Assembly (NCBI GenBank): GCA_013339895.1
Contig: JABACO010000005.1
Span: forward strand, 8,695,025 to 8,759,024
Length of the DNA stretch: 64,000 nucleotides
Reading direction: 5' to 3'
Source: Ephydatia muelleri
Lineage: Eukaryota > Porifera > Demospongiae > Spongillida > Spongillidae
The position numbers and the translations under genes are program-made. The notes under the pieces are model-generated. The model searched no databases. It saw nothing but the letters and a program-made list of their open reading frames with translations, and was not told the origin of the DNA. This document shows positions 23,824 to 34,340 of the stretch, one piece after another; positions within the stretch are counted from its first letter, which is position 1; each line of letters opens with the position of its first letter.

Positions 23824-26800
23824 TCAACTTTGACCGAATCCTTCACACCCTCTTATTGCCAACATCATGCACTCCCTAAACTGTGAGTAGTCCTCGCCAT
23901 GGCACGTTGGAAGTCGCAGCTCAAGATTGCAGGTTGCAGCTGTTGGTAGTCGTGCTGTGGTGTCGTGCAGAAAGGAAATCGTACACTTCCTGCTAAAACC
24001 CTGGGGTGGGTACCCTGATCCTGTAAAAAACTCTAATAGTTCTTGAATACTGCAACATCCTCCAGCTGGTCCTAATAGAGATACAAATGCAATACAATGA
24101 AAAACATCATGCAAAGGGCTTACCATTGTCACACTCATCAAGGAATATGTTGAAATTGAAGTAGGCAAGGTCTTCAATGAGTTTCACATCACCATTCCCC
24201 TCCACCAATGTTAGGATGGACCGAAGCATATCTAGCGAAATATACATTTGTGACTTGCCATTAGGAAAACAGATATATTTACATCATGGCATACAGTAAC
24301 TCTTACCAGCATCAATTGGCACCTCGTTAAAAACAAAAAACTGCCGAAGCACTGATGGGTTCTTCCGAACAATTGACCCAACCCCCAGGGTTTCCAATCC
24401 TTCACAGAACTGGTCCATACATGCCTTCACTTTTAGAATAAGATGGTAGTCAATTAGAGTGGATACAATGTCATCCTTCATTTTCCACTGTAAGGTATTG
24501 ATGGGTTGAGTATAACCACATTCTGCTAAGTAGCTTATGGCTATATCCTCAGAGAAAACTGCTTGTATTTCCTCGGTACAGTTAGCAGCAACCAACTGAC
24601 ATCAGTTAATTGGATATGCAGCAGTTACAGAATTTGTTAATGGCTTACTTTCTCTACAGTATCCCTCATAGCCAGTTCTGGAATATCATCACTGGAGACC
24701 ACAATAGAACTACACTTCCCACTAGTGATGTACTCATACACAGGATCAGCCAAACAAGGAATACCACACCCCCCCTGGACAACAGACATTGCAGTGAAAA
24801 GCCCAAAGTAAAAGAAGTGCCGCTGCTGAAAAAATTCAATAGCTATGAATAAAGTAGCAAGCCATCAAAGAAACACACTGCATTTATATATTATAGTATG
24901 GTAAGCAACAAGGTCAACATTATTTTGCTTGGTGCAGACACTGATAACATCTTATCACCTCTTCATCCTTCCTTTGACATACAAAATTCTTAAACAACAA
25001 CTCAAACACAAACTTACTAAAATACAGCGATTTCCTTACTTGAAATGCTTTCACATTCATAGAAAAAAACTTTCTCCTTTCACCCCTCAGGAGGGTTGTT
25101 GCACATGATGAGGCAAAAGTCTGAAAAATTCACGTCTTGGACCACCTGCATCAATGGAAGGCTCACCCAAAAATGTGACCTATACAACACAAAAAATAAA
25201 TAAAACTTAAATAGTGCAGGATATGGATATTAATACCTTTAATGGGGAAAGTCCATTGATACCCTTTGTTTTGGCCTCCTGCACTGCATCTAACCAGACA
25301 TCACTGCGCCTCACAGTGATCCGGATGGGTTCCCTCCCATCCATGTTACTTTCCAATTCCTTAATAACTTCAGTTATACTACCACTTAATAATAGAGTTG
25401 CAAATAAAATGAAACTAAACACCAATTATTACCTTTTCACAGCACTCTCTAACATCTTGCTTCTGTCAGGTGCTTGAAATTTACTAAGAAAGGAAATTAT
25501 GTACAATTGTTTCTAGTTTAAAACCAACACATTAGTACACATGAGAATTTAATGAGAACAAAATGTGGGGAGATGCTTATGAGAGAACAAGCTCTAGTTT
25601 ATGTTTATGCTCTATCATTGTTCTCATGCACTATCCATTGCTGAGTTATTAATGAAACATACATTTTCAATGGAAATGGTCAACTTTGATTTTAATTTTA
25701 ATTTATATACTGTTTTCTCACAATACGTACCATATGTAAATGAATCACACACAGCTAATAATATTCATGTATACCTATTGGATGCACTCTCCGGAGGTAG
25801 CATTGAATGCACCACACTAAATTAAAAGAAAAAATTCAAAAGGATTTAACGATGTACAACTGCCATTTACCCAAGGTAAATAAATGCACTTTAAGTAACT
25901 ACCTTTGAGTAGAAGGTGTTGGGGTGTCCATTACAGCTGCATCCTTACATATTTATATATTATAATAATGAATCGAACACGTAATACAAATACAAAAAGT
26001 ATTACATACTGAGTGAAAAGAAACAGCAGGAAATGCATCCTCATCATCAGATGAAGACCCCATTTCTTCAAAACTGAAAAAAGAACATTTGCAGTATATA
26101 TTTTAAATACAAATGAAAATGAAAAAAGTATGACCAATGCTTCAAACAGATACTAACAAATGCAAAAATATACAAGGTCTAACAAGCACCCCTACATATT
26201 AGAAAATTGTGGTACAGTTAAAATTTCTTGTCACATCAAATTTATTTGGTGACATTCAAGACTTTTCTGTGCAAGCATTCATTGAAAAAACTGCTATGTT
26301 GATGGATACTATGAAACAGACATACTAACTTAGTCTAAATACAAAAAGTAGTGTCATTATTTCGTACTCGTATCTTTCAAAATGCAGAGTGGGTAATACA
26401 AAATTTGTTCACCTTTTGCACAGTTCCACATGGGTCAATAAATCATCCATAGGAAGACAAAGCCCACATTTCAAACACTTCTCCATCATCTGAAACATAT
26501 CAACAGACTGTATGTACATTAGTTGGTTATGAAAAACAAGCTGCTTACACTAGTTGAACCTGATTTCATGCATGACATGTCTAAATCCTGCTGCAGTGGG
26601 ACCAATGTTTTGCAGCATCAACTTCTTTCCTTTAAGACTGCTGGTGAACTATATGTCAGGTTTGACAATGGTTCCAACTGTGCTGAATTAGGTTTTGCCT
26701 TGCACATGACGTAGCCACCTGAAAGGCGCAACTTTGGGAATGAATGGTACAGTGTCTCCCTAAAGCTTTCTGCATCAACATTCAAAACAGGAAATTCTAT

Positions 26801-27094
26801 AACTTTCTCCCCTAACCCAGCCATATGAAGTTTATCTTTTTCATCTTCACTACTAGGAGCTTGATAATGTTGATGATATGCAAGGCAAACAAAGCGATGC
26901 TTCCATTCCGGTTTTTGCTGAGTAGTATTAACCCTGGTTTTCTTGTTCATCAAATGTAATACTTCATCTCGAGCACACTTTCGCTTTTTGTTCATCACAG
27001 TGTAACGAGAAAGGTCATTCAGTGCACCTCTTGCAACTGACATAACAGGAACTGAATTATGAAATGAAAACAAGATAGCTGGAACTAGCTGCAA
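23824..27094 (-). CDS. HECT-domain E3 ubiquitin ligase with UBZ-like finger (about 12 exons, G2E3-like)
   Basis: HECT ligases accept ubiquitin on a C-lobe Cys and pass it to substrates. Minus-strand exons with GT-AG borders are: ~27,094-26,549, 26,489-26,413, 26,073-26,010, 25,943-25,903, 25,816-25,775, 25,483-25,433, 25,384-25,237, 25,179-25,040, 24,825-24,649, 24,595-24,307, 24,231-24,124 and 24,071-23,824 (TGA). Codon phase agrees at nearly every junction. The N-terminal region (AGLGEKVIEF, FPKLRLSGGY) matches transposon-amplified G2E3-like proteins of fish and corals. Exon 2 encodes CLKCGLCLPMDDLLTHVELC, a UBZ-like finger. The N-lobe has FLGEPSIDAGGPRREFF. The C-lobe has LPTAATCNLELRLP with the catalytic Cys at 23,929-23,931, and ends ...EGFGQS. 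Oddities are an in-frame TGA late in exon 1, two extra bases in short C and G runs near 25,090, and a one-base slip in a G run near 24,775. The copy is therefore damaged, or the homopolymers are misread. Confidence 0.88.
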
Positions 27095-27390
27095 CTGAAG
27101 TGCTATAATGCCCCTATTTAGTTTACATCACTTTAGAATACACACACAATACCACAATTGCATCTTGAGTTCACAACCTTGCAAACTCAGAAGCTGAAAA
27201 CACATTATCAGATAGAAGTTTTATTATGCATTGAATTACAGTCAACTTAACCAACTTGTGCCAATTGTTGCGAACTACATAATTAAAGTACAATGTATAT
27301 GCCAGTTGTCGCAAATTACAAGAGCTGGATTGGAATGCACATATAAGCTCACCAACCTGCAAATGTATGCTGCTGGTGCAGCATTTTATT
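26348..27390 (-). repeat. Third copy of the arm 5' gene region inside the core
   Basis: Homologous to 29,053-29,745 of the right arm in direct orientation, from AAGTAGTGTCATTATTTCG to CATACATTTGCAGGTTGGTG, with an additional segment of about 350 bp. It is visibly more divergent than the arms are from each other. It supplies exons 1-2 to the core HECT gene. Confidence 0.85.
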
Positions 27391-27895
27391 ACGTACAGGT
27401 ACTAAACTGTAGTGGGGTTCAAAAACGAGTTTTGCACAAACAACGGTTAACAGATGGTTCATCTACCTTTTGAGAGCAACTATTGACCACTATGGTATCG
27501 ACAAAGTACATGATGAAGCTGTTGAACACGAATGAATGGTATAGCCGCTGCTTTTAACTCAGTATCAAAAGGTAGCAGCTGTTGTATATCATGATTACTG
27601 ACATAAGTTGTAAAGAGACTATTAAAACGATGTGTGAGCTTTGTTCGTTCATCTATCTCCAGAAAACGAAGACGTAACAATCACGCATCATGAAACACAA
27701 ATGCAGCAATCTTATCCGCTTGATCTCTTTGAATGGGATTGAATGAGTGGAAATGCATTGTAAGTCGTTATTGTGCAGTGGTGTCAGTGTGAGAAATATA
27801 CATGTAAGTGGTTTTTTTGGTGTGGCATATAGCTGTTTCAGACAGAACATATATTTTCTCTGGTATGACTGGGTGAGGTATGCTTGTAATGTGCT

Positions 27896-28575
27896 GGGTT
27901 AAGTTTGCTGGGAGTTTGTCGGTGGGGAATGCTGTGTGATGGTGGGGGAAGGGCACTGTATGGTGGGGGAAGGGCACTGTATGGTGGGTGACATGCTATG
28001 TGATGGTGGGTAGGGGATGCTGGGTGAAGGTTTTTGAAGGTGCTGGGTATGATGGTGGGTGAGTGATGCAGTGTGATGGTGAGTGAGCGATGCTGTGTGA
28101 TGATGGGTGAGCAATACTGTGTGGTGGGGATTTAAAACTTTTCCTGGTTTCACAGAGATAGCCCATCATGCCATCCCCACAGCTAATAACCCTCCAGTCC
28201 GCGTTTGCGATGCTGTGATGGTGAGTGAGCAATGTGGGTGATGGTGGGTGAGCAATGTGGGAGTGATGCTGTGCGATGGTGGGTGAGCAATGTGGGAGTG
28301 ATGCTGTGTGATGGTGGGTGAGCAATGCAGGAGAGATGATGTGTGATAGTGGATGGGCATGCTGAGTGATGATGCATGGGTGGGAGATGTTGCGTGATGG
28401 TAGGAGAAGGGCACTGTGTGATGGTAGGTGAAGGATGCTCGAGGATTATGGGTGGGGGTGCCATAGTAGGGTGGGTTGGAGATGCTGTAGGGTTGTGGGT
28501 AAGGGACGCTGTGTGATGGTAGGTGGGGGAGGCTGTATCATGGTAGGTGGGGATGCCATAGAATTGTGGGTTGGA
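27896..28575. repeat. Minisatellite based on GATGGTGGGTGAGCGATGCTGTGT
   Basis: About 0.7 kb of irregular copies of a 24-bp or longer motif with variants (AATGTGGGAGTGATGCTGTG, GGGGAAGGGCACTGTATGG). It ends within about 10 bp of the right arm's inner border. On the minus strand it translates as His/Thr/Pro-rich repeats, which I regard as non-coding. No counterpart lies beside the left arm, so it expanded, or was used as a repair patch, on one side only. Confidence 0.88.
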
Positions 28576-28744
28576 GATGCCGAGATGTTAGCAGCATTAA
28601 TTATGTTGTTTAAGTCCTGAAAAATGTGTCTTTGAGTATGGACTGTTTATTATTTGAAGGATTATTTTTGTTATGCCTGGGGGTGCAGGAGTGGAAAAAT
28701 ACGCATTATGAATTCGTGCATTTAATTTGCACCTTGTATCTTAG

Positions 28745-28978
28745 CCTGATTCTGAAAGTTATGGGATTGATTGGAATGGTCCAGTTCCTCTCAACATTGA
28801 GCACGAACAAGTCATTGTGGACGATCCACCAGTACTGCTTTCTGCAACTCAGAAGGCAGCATTGGATCAACAACTGCACACTAGTATGATACCGGGATCA
28901 GAGTGCAGCATTGAACAGTCATTGATTAACCATTTCATGGTGGCTAAACTGTTTGTTCATTCATTGCATCCACAGTAG
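28745..28978 (+). pseudogene. Possible C-terminal exon of an integrase-like transposase, right arm
   Basis: After a good acceptor (TTGTATCTTAG at 28,744) the frame reads PDSESYGIDWNGPVPLNIEH, then QVIVDDPPVLLSATQKAALD and so on to TAG at 28,976. The pattern YGIDWxGPxP...VxVxxxxxxL...xxxxxL resembles the tail that follows the DDE integrase core in large invertebrate and fish transposon proteins. No integrase core is found in the adjacent core region, where a minisatellite lies instead. It is arranged tail to tail with the HECT exons. Family assignment is from memory of the pattern and is tentative. Confidence 0.4.
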
Positions 28979-29113
28979 TACTATAATGTCTCTTTTTAGA
29001 AATGAAGTTATTTGACTAATCACTTCATTTGCACTTGATATGACCCATTAAGTAGTGTCATTATTTCGTACTCGTATCTTTAAAAACGCCGAGGGCGTAA
29101 TACAATATTTGTT

Positions 29114-29673
29114 CATTTTTTGCACAGTTCCACATGGGTCAATAAATCACCCATAGGAAGACAAAGCCCACATTTCAAACACTTCTCCATCATCTGAAAC
29201 ATATCAACAGACTGTATGTACATTAATTGGTTATGAAAAACAAGCTGCTTACACTAGTTGAACCTGATTTCATGCATGACATGTCTAAATCCTGCTGCAG
29301 TGGGACCAAATATGTTTTGCAGCATCCATATCTTTCCTTTAAGACTGCTGGTGAACTATATGTCAGGTTTGACAATGGTTCCAACTGTGCTGAATTAGGT
29401 TTTGCCTTGCACATGACGTAGCCACTTGAAAGGTGCGACTTTGAGAATGAATGGTATCCCTAAAGCTTTCTGCATCAACATTCAAAGCAGAAAATCCTAT
29501 AACTTTCTCCCCTAACCCAGCCATATGAAGTTTATCTTTTTCATCTTCACTGCTAGGGCTTGATACTGTTGATGATATGCAAGGCAAACAAAGCGATGTT
29601 TCCATTCCGGTTTTTGCTGAGTAGATTTAACCCTGGTCTTCTGTTGAGCAAATGCAATACTTCATCTCCAGCA
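29114..29673 (-). pseudogene. Duplicate of HECT-gene exons 1-2, right arm
   Basis: Mirror of the left-arm copy with the same frameshift and the same lost donor, so the damage predates, or was homogenised across, both arms. It is in the same orientation as the intact-order gene in the core and lies upstream of it, forming a direct repeat with 26,348-27,390. Confidence 0.85.
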
Positions 29674-30334
29674 AGATTGGAATGCACATTTATAAGCTCA
29701 CCAATCCGCAAATGTATGCTGTGGGTTTCAGAAACATATCAGTTGGAATAGTAGTTTTTCAAAACAGAAAGGTCAGAACATACTAAACTATTCTTACTAA
29801 GATAATTGCGTACATAGTAAGCAAAGAAATCCTGATCGTATCCACACTTCATGTTGTGTATGCAAGAAGGCAGGTACCTGTTACACGCCTTGACGTCACG
29901 GTATATAATACATAACAAGGTTGAGGAATGGATAAGGATAAGGAAAGACGAAGCTACACAAGGATAATAAAGTTGAAGCTGTTGATGAACCAGTAATGGT
30001 AAGGGAGTGACAAAGAGTTTAGCTATGAACATGTGGCATGATGGGAAGCAGAAGAATGTGTCCCAGAACCTGAGGAAATGGGTACGTAATACAATGATTA
30101 TTAATTTGTACCTCTCACATGATGTGGCTTTATCTTCAGCCATCTCCAATCACAGCAAGTACATGTGGCTATCCCACCTGAAGACCTAGGTAACATAAAC
30201 AAGATTTCAATGTGAGTTGAAAAATTCTATTTTTTTTAATTATATTTAGATTATACTGAGCCCAGTGTACTTGTAAGGCAAACATCTTCATCACACAGCC
30301 TATGGTCAGTACATGTTGAGTACTCCACTACACT

Positions 30335-30420
<86 letters not shown>

Positions 30421-30704
30421 CAGAGGGCTTACACTAGTGTGTGTGTACAGGGTGTCTACACTTTGTGTGAGTATGAGTGTGAAGTGTGTGTATGTGTGTG
30501 TGTACAATGATGTGTTGTGTGCTTACACAGTAGTGGTGTGTGTGAAGACAAAAGAAGGTGTGGTGTGAGGGGAGGGAGGGTTGATGAGTAGGTGGGTATG
30601 GTATCAACTAGTGTAAGGAGTGCAGCTCTAGGCACACCTAAACTAATCAGCCATTTAAAATAAAATTGTTTTCTCTTTGCAGCCTTGCAGGCCTCCACAG
30701 TAGC

Positions 30705-30760
<56 letters not shown>

Positions 30761-33139
30761 TTTTATTTATCCTACAGTCCTCAAATTCTACCTGATGGAG
30801 AATTGCATGTGGATTCATCATGTTTGTCCAAATCAAGCTTACATCGTGTGAATGTGATCTGTACTGATTTCTGTTTGAAACCAAAACAAAAACAATTTGT
30901 CTGGTTACAGTACAGTTCACTATATCACTGCTGCATGCAATTTTGCACTCCCCCACTTTGATTGATCCTCTGCAAAACATGTATGGGTTCAAATTTTTTT
31001 TACCCTACACAGGACCATAGAAACGAAGTCAAATGAATATATTTAAATACTTGCATAGCATATGGGCTCATTGCTACTGCATGCTCACTGAAAAGCAAGT
31101 TAGCATTTTCATGTGTGCTTCATTTAGTTTCAAGCTGATAGACATTTTAAAATACAGGCAAAGCAATATTACAATATGATCAATCCGAGCCTGTTTTTGG
31201 ACAAAAATGTTAGCTGGTTCTTGGTTAAGTTCAAAATGATCATCTTTTGTGTCTTCCTTAATTCCTATCCATGTAATAATTCATAATCTTGGTCTACATT
31301 ATTCTGTTAATGGAATATAGTTAATAGAACGATATTTTTCACTTGCAATTGGTGCATCTTTAGTGGATGCCCTCTGTAACCTTAACATTGGTGTTGTTTT
31401 GCAAATAGAAACTGCATACTGTGGGAAATGAAATCAATTCAAACCATGATCAATAGTGATGGGATATAATTTTTCTCATCCAATTTTCATGCTGGTACAG
31501 TCTTTTAGCACATGTATTTGTTGCCCACCAACAGAGCATTTTCTTCCATACTACTACTTTGAGAGAACTCTTAAAATCAACTATTAATAGTATGTTAAAC
31601 TTACTAATCTGGTGTAACATGGAATATTGGGTGTTCTCAAGAAATGCAAGACGTTATTCTTTCATATTTTTGTACTATGCTGTGAAATATTATTGTGATT
31701 GAAATATGTTGTATTCATTGTGAAGCACCCGGTATAAGTAAATGCAAGCTTTTAATTCGGACATAGATACTAGAGTAGAGCTCTAGTAAAACATGATTAG
31801 CACACGGTTTGTCAAGCAAGTAGGCCAATCAGGAAATGTGTAATATACCGTGCTGCATCCGACCTCTTGACAGCACAGCTCAGCGCACTGTGCCAGTATG
31901 GACAATCGCATTGTGCAGAGGACAGAAATGTTGTATATGAAACCACAACTAGTAACAACCAGCACGGAAGGAAAGAGGTGTCATGGTAAATTTACGCGCG
32001 CGAACTTCGGAGCGACTGCAACATCAAGGAAAGAAACCGGTAGAGAGCCAGCTACACTTTCCGATCGAAGTACTGAAGGTCCTATCAGAAAGTCTTTCAA
32101 TCGGTTAATTCGTCACGTATTGCTCTGGATCAAGCTCAGGCCCGTAGGTACACGGTAGAGTAAGATGTTAGCGAAGATGCGCATACGAAACAAGGCCGCA
32201 GCTAGCCGTAACTATCGGTCGAGCATTGTTCCCTGGTACAGCTGATCTGGTCAGAAGGATTTGATTTCGTTGCGCTCCCTTGTCACTTGTAACGAAAGGG
32301 TGATGAAAGTCGAAACGAGAAGGTCGTGTAGCTGGCTCTAAACCGTGCACTACAGGTGTAAACAAGTGTTCTAATAAGAGAGCGTTCATTCGAATCGTCC
32401 GTAAAACAGCAACTTCTCTCCGTAAAACAGAGGCTTACTTTTTTTTTTTTTTTTGAAAAAAACTTTTTTCCGTGAAATTTTTTTTTTCCAACATACCGTA
32501 TTTTCGTGAATTTTGGCGGCTCGGGCGTTCCATAAATTCGTGCCAAAACGAAAAAAGATTACATTGCGTATATATTTTATTTTATTGCATTTTTTTATTT
32601 TTTTATTTTTTATGCAGGGTTAAACGAGAGAAATTTCGAAATAACCGAGTCATAAATAGAGAAAATAGACATCGTGGTACGCTACATGTACACCTGGACT
32701 AGTTCCTCCGAACGTGAATAGAGGTAAGTGTGTCCGATGTACACAAAGCTCTTACTATGAGCAGCATCCACGCTTCCGTCTCCCGCGATTATATGATCTG
32801 CATTTTCCCCCACCACGCGACTTCCTCTTCATCTCTCATACAGGCCTCCGCTTTAATTTGCGATGACTGCTAGTACGTGATTGGAACATACTAAAAGACG
32901 CCCACGTTCCTTGCCACACCCTTGGACATGTACTGCTATATAATAAACTAGCACAGGAGAAGAGTGCCAACACAGGGAACGAGAAACGTAACTGTGGCTG
33001 GAGAGTTAACACTTTGCAGTACTAACCCAGTCCACTAATCAAAACTACAGAACGCAACATTGCATTCCTGGGGTGAAGTGTATGTGTCATATACAATTTC
33101 TTGTTGGCTTGGAGGCTGGTAGTACCTGAGCTTAAGGTA

Positions 33140-33540
33140 ATCTCACCCAGCAGATGTTCTGGTGGCTGATTGGGAGAGAGAAAGGCCAGCTGCTTGTGAT
33201 ATTACTGTTACCTCACCACCCACCCAGGCTGCTTTTCTGAATGATGCAGGTACTGCATCAGCTGTTGCCGAGTCTCACAAACATGTTTCCAAAGGCCCTA
33301 ATTGCCAGGAACTGGGCAGGGTGTGTGTTCCCCTGGCTGTTGAGACATATGGCAACTAGGGCAGAGAAGCAAACATCACATTCTCCTGTTTGGCCTCTGG
33401 ACTTGTAGTCTGTGTTTCTCTGCCTAAAAGTAAGGTCACTTCAGATCTTTATGGCAGACTGAGCCTCATATGCAAGGTCTGTGGCAAGCGCCATTTTGGC
33501 AAAAAGCCTGCCCCAACCTATTGATTTAGTGTAGTTTATG
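33140..33540 (+). pseudogene. Retroelement C-terminal domain fragment (PADVLV...DITVTSP), unit A
   Basis: The frame reads PADVLVADWERERPAACDIT, then SHKHVSKGPNCQELGRVCVP and LAVETYGN. Further on, after a stop, come SCLASG and LYGRLSL. This is the family with (R)PADVLVxxWxxGKPAAfDxTVTSPL and ...KCxELGWxCIPLAVETYGxWG, usually found at the C-terminus of non-LTR-type reverse-transcriptase polyproteins in sponges, corals and fish. The D...DxT pattern suggests a PD-(D/E)XK-like nuclease fold (inference). It is truncated at its N-terminus. A same-family fragment on the opposite strand follows at once. Confidence 0.65.
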
Positions 33541-33789
33541 TATTATGTTTGGAACTGTGGATAGTTTTTAAAAAGTAGTGATGTTATAATTCTTTCGTGT
33601 AATTGTATTTGTATTATTATCATTGATTAACATCATAATAATACAATATTCGTAATGACAATTACAAACTGCGTACACCACATATCCATATCACTATTAT
33701 TAATACTAAGCACTAAAATGTACACAAATTCAAACCAACAGTTCAACTGTAACTACGCACTAATTCCCTACCTAAAATGGCCTTAGCCA

Positions 33790-34340
33790 CTGATCTCACT
33801 AAGGATAAATTGATATGGCCATAGATTTCTCCAATCATTTTTGGATTTGAGGCTGGCCTGGCTGATTGCAAGCAGAGAGGCTAGGCAGGAGAACACACTC
33901 TGAGCCTCTTCCTCCAATTGCCATATGTCTCGATGGCAAGTAGAATGCATGACCACTCCTGGCCCTTAGCAACATTGGCAGCATGCTTCCTGGATTCAGC
34001 TGCAAATGCTGCTGCTCCAAGTGCCACACTAGCTTCACTGAGGGTGACAGGAGTGAGTGACGATGTAATAGTGACGTAGGTTTTCCTCTGTCCAAACCCT
34101 GAACAAGGACATCTGCAGGGCGGGAGTTGACATTGTCTCTGCCTAAGCCATATCCCACTTTGGCCTTTACTGGAAGATGGGCATGACAACAGAAATCAGC
34201 AAAGATGTCTCTCAGATGGTTGTGCTGAGCAATGACATCTCCACCATGTCTGCAGGGAGCAGCATGATCACTAAGCGCATCAAAGGCAACGCCAGGGCAA
34301 AAGGGGCACAGAGAACCACCTGAGGTATCTACATCCATTA
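33790..34340 (-). pseudogene. Retroelement C-terminal domain (DTSGGS...RPADVLV), unit A, frameshifted
   Basis: Starts MDVDTSGGSLCPFCPG, then HGGDVIAQHNHLRDIFADFC, GYGLGRDNVNSRPADVLVQG and, in another frame, SEASVALGAAAFAAESRKHA and CILLAIETYGNW. It is the same family as the plus-strand fragment at 33,140-33,540 and includes the Cys-x2-Cys and H-H-C zinc-type N-terminus. At least one frameshift separates the two halves. A detached C-terminal piece (SLFGHLNLNLVRSNARAILS) lies at 34,480-34,575 on the same strand. At least three broken copies are thus packed in 1.4 kb. Confidence 0.65.

Larger units (their letters stand above)
19409..32534. mobile_element. 13.1-kb DNA transposon with 3.95-kb terminal inverted repeats and a HECT ligase gene
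   Basis: The ends are TATGGAACGCCCGAGCCGCC... and its reverse complement ...GGCGGCTCGGGCGTTCCATA, flanked on both sides by AATTCG. The 6-bp duplication and the exactly recovered target (unit A's terminus) show real transposition. Each arm is 3,950 bp: 19,409-23,358 and 28,585-32,534. Paired positions sum to 51,943 at the outer and inner ends and at the sites checked between. The core (23,359-28,584) holds a HECT-type gene and a minisatellite. No complete transposase is visible. A possible C-terminal transposase exon is in the arms. The terminus and 6-bp duplication fit no family I can name with confidence. I see no DNA polymerase B, capsid or packaging ATPase, so a Polinton is not indicated. 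Confidence 0.88.
28585..32534 (-). repeat. Right inverted arm (3,950 bp) of the 13.1-kb element
   Basis: Mirror copy of the left arm with exactly the same total length, so small indels cancel. The (GT)n tracts at about 30,336-30,421 and 30,706-30,762 match the left-arm (CA)n tracts in place. Near-identity across microsatellites points to a very recent origin, ongoing gene conversion, or an assembly artefact. Confidence 0.95.

Noticed and set aside
27480-27850. Additional HECT-gene exons upstream of exon 1
   Set aside because: Frames here match no part of the family and have no consistent splice phase with exon 1.
31898-32158. 86-codon frame in the CpG-rich outer arm (MDNRIVQRTEM...) as a gene
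   Set aside because: The left-arm copy does not preserve the frame past a 4-bp difference, and there is no known motif. It may be untranslated leader.
19409-32534. Polinton/Maverick identity, suggested by size and a 6-bp duplication
   Set aside because: No DNA polymerase B, capsid, protease or packaging ATPase is visible, and the termini and arm length do not fit.
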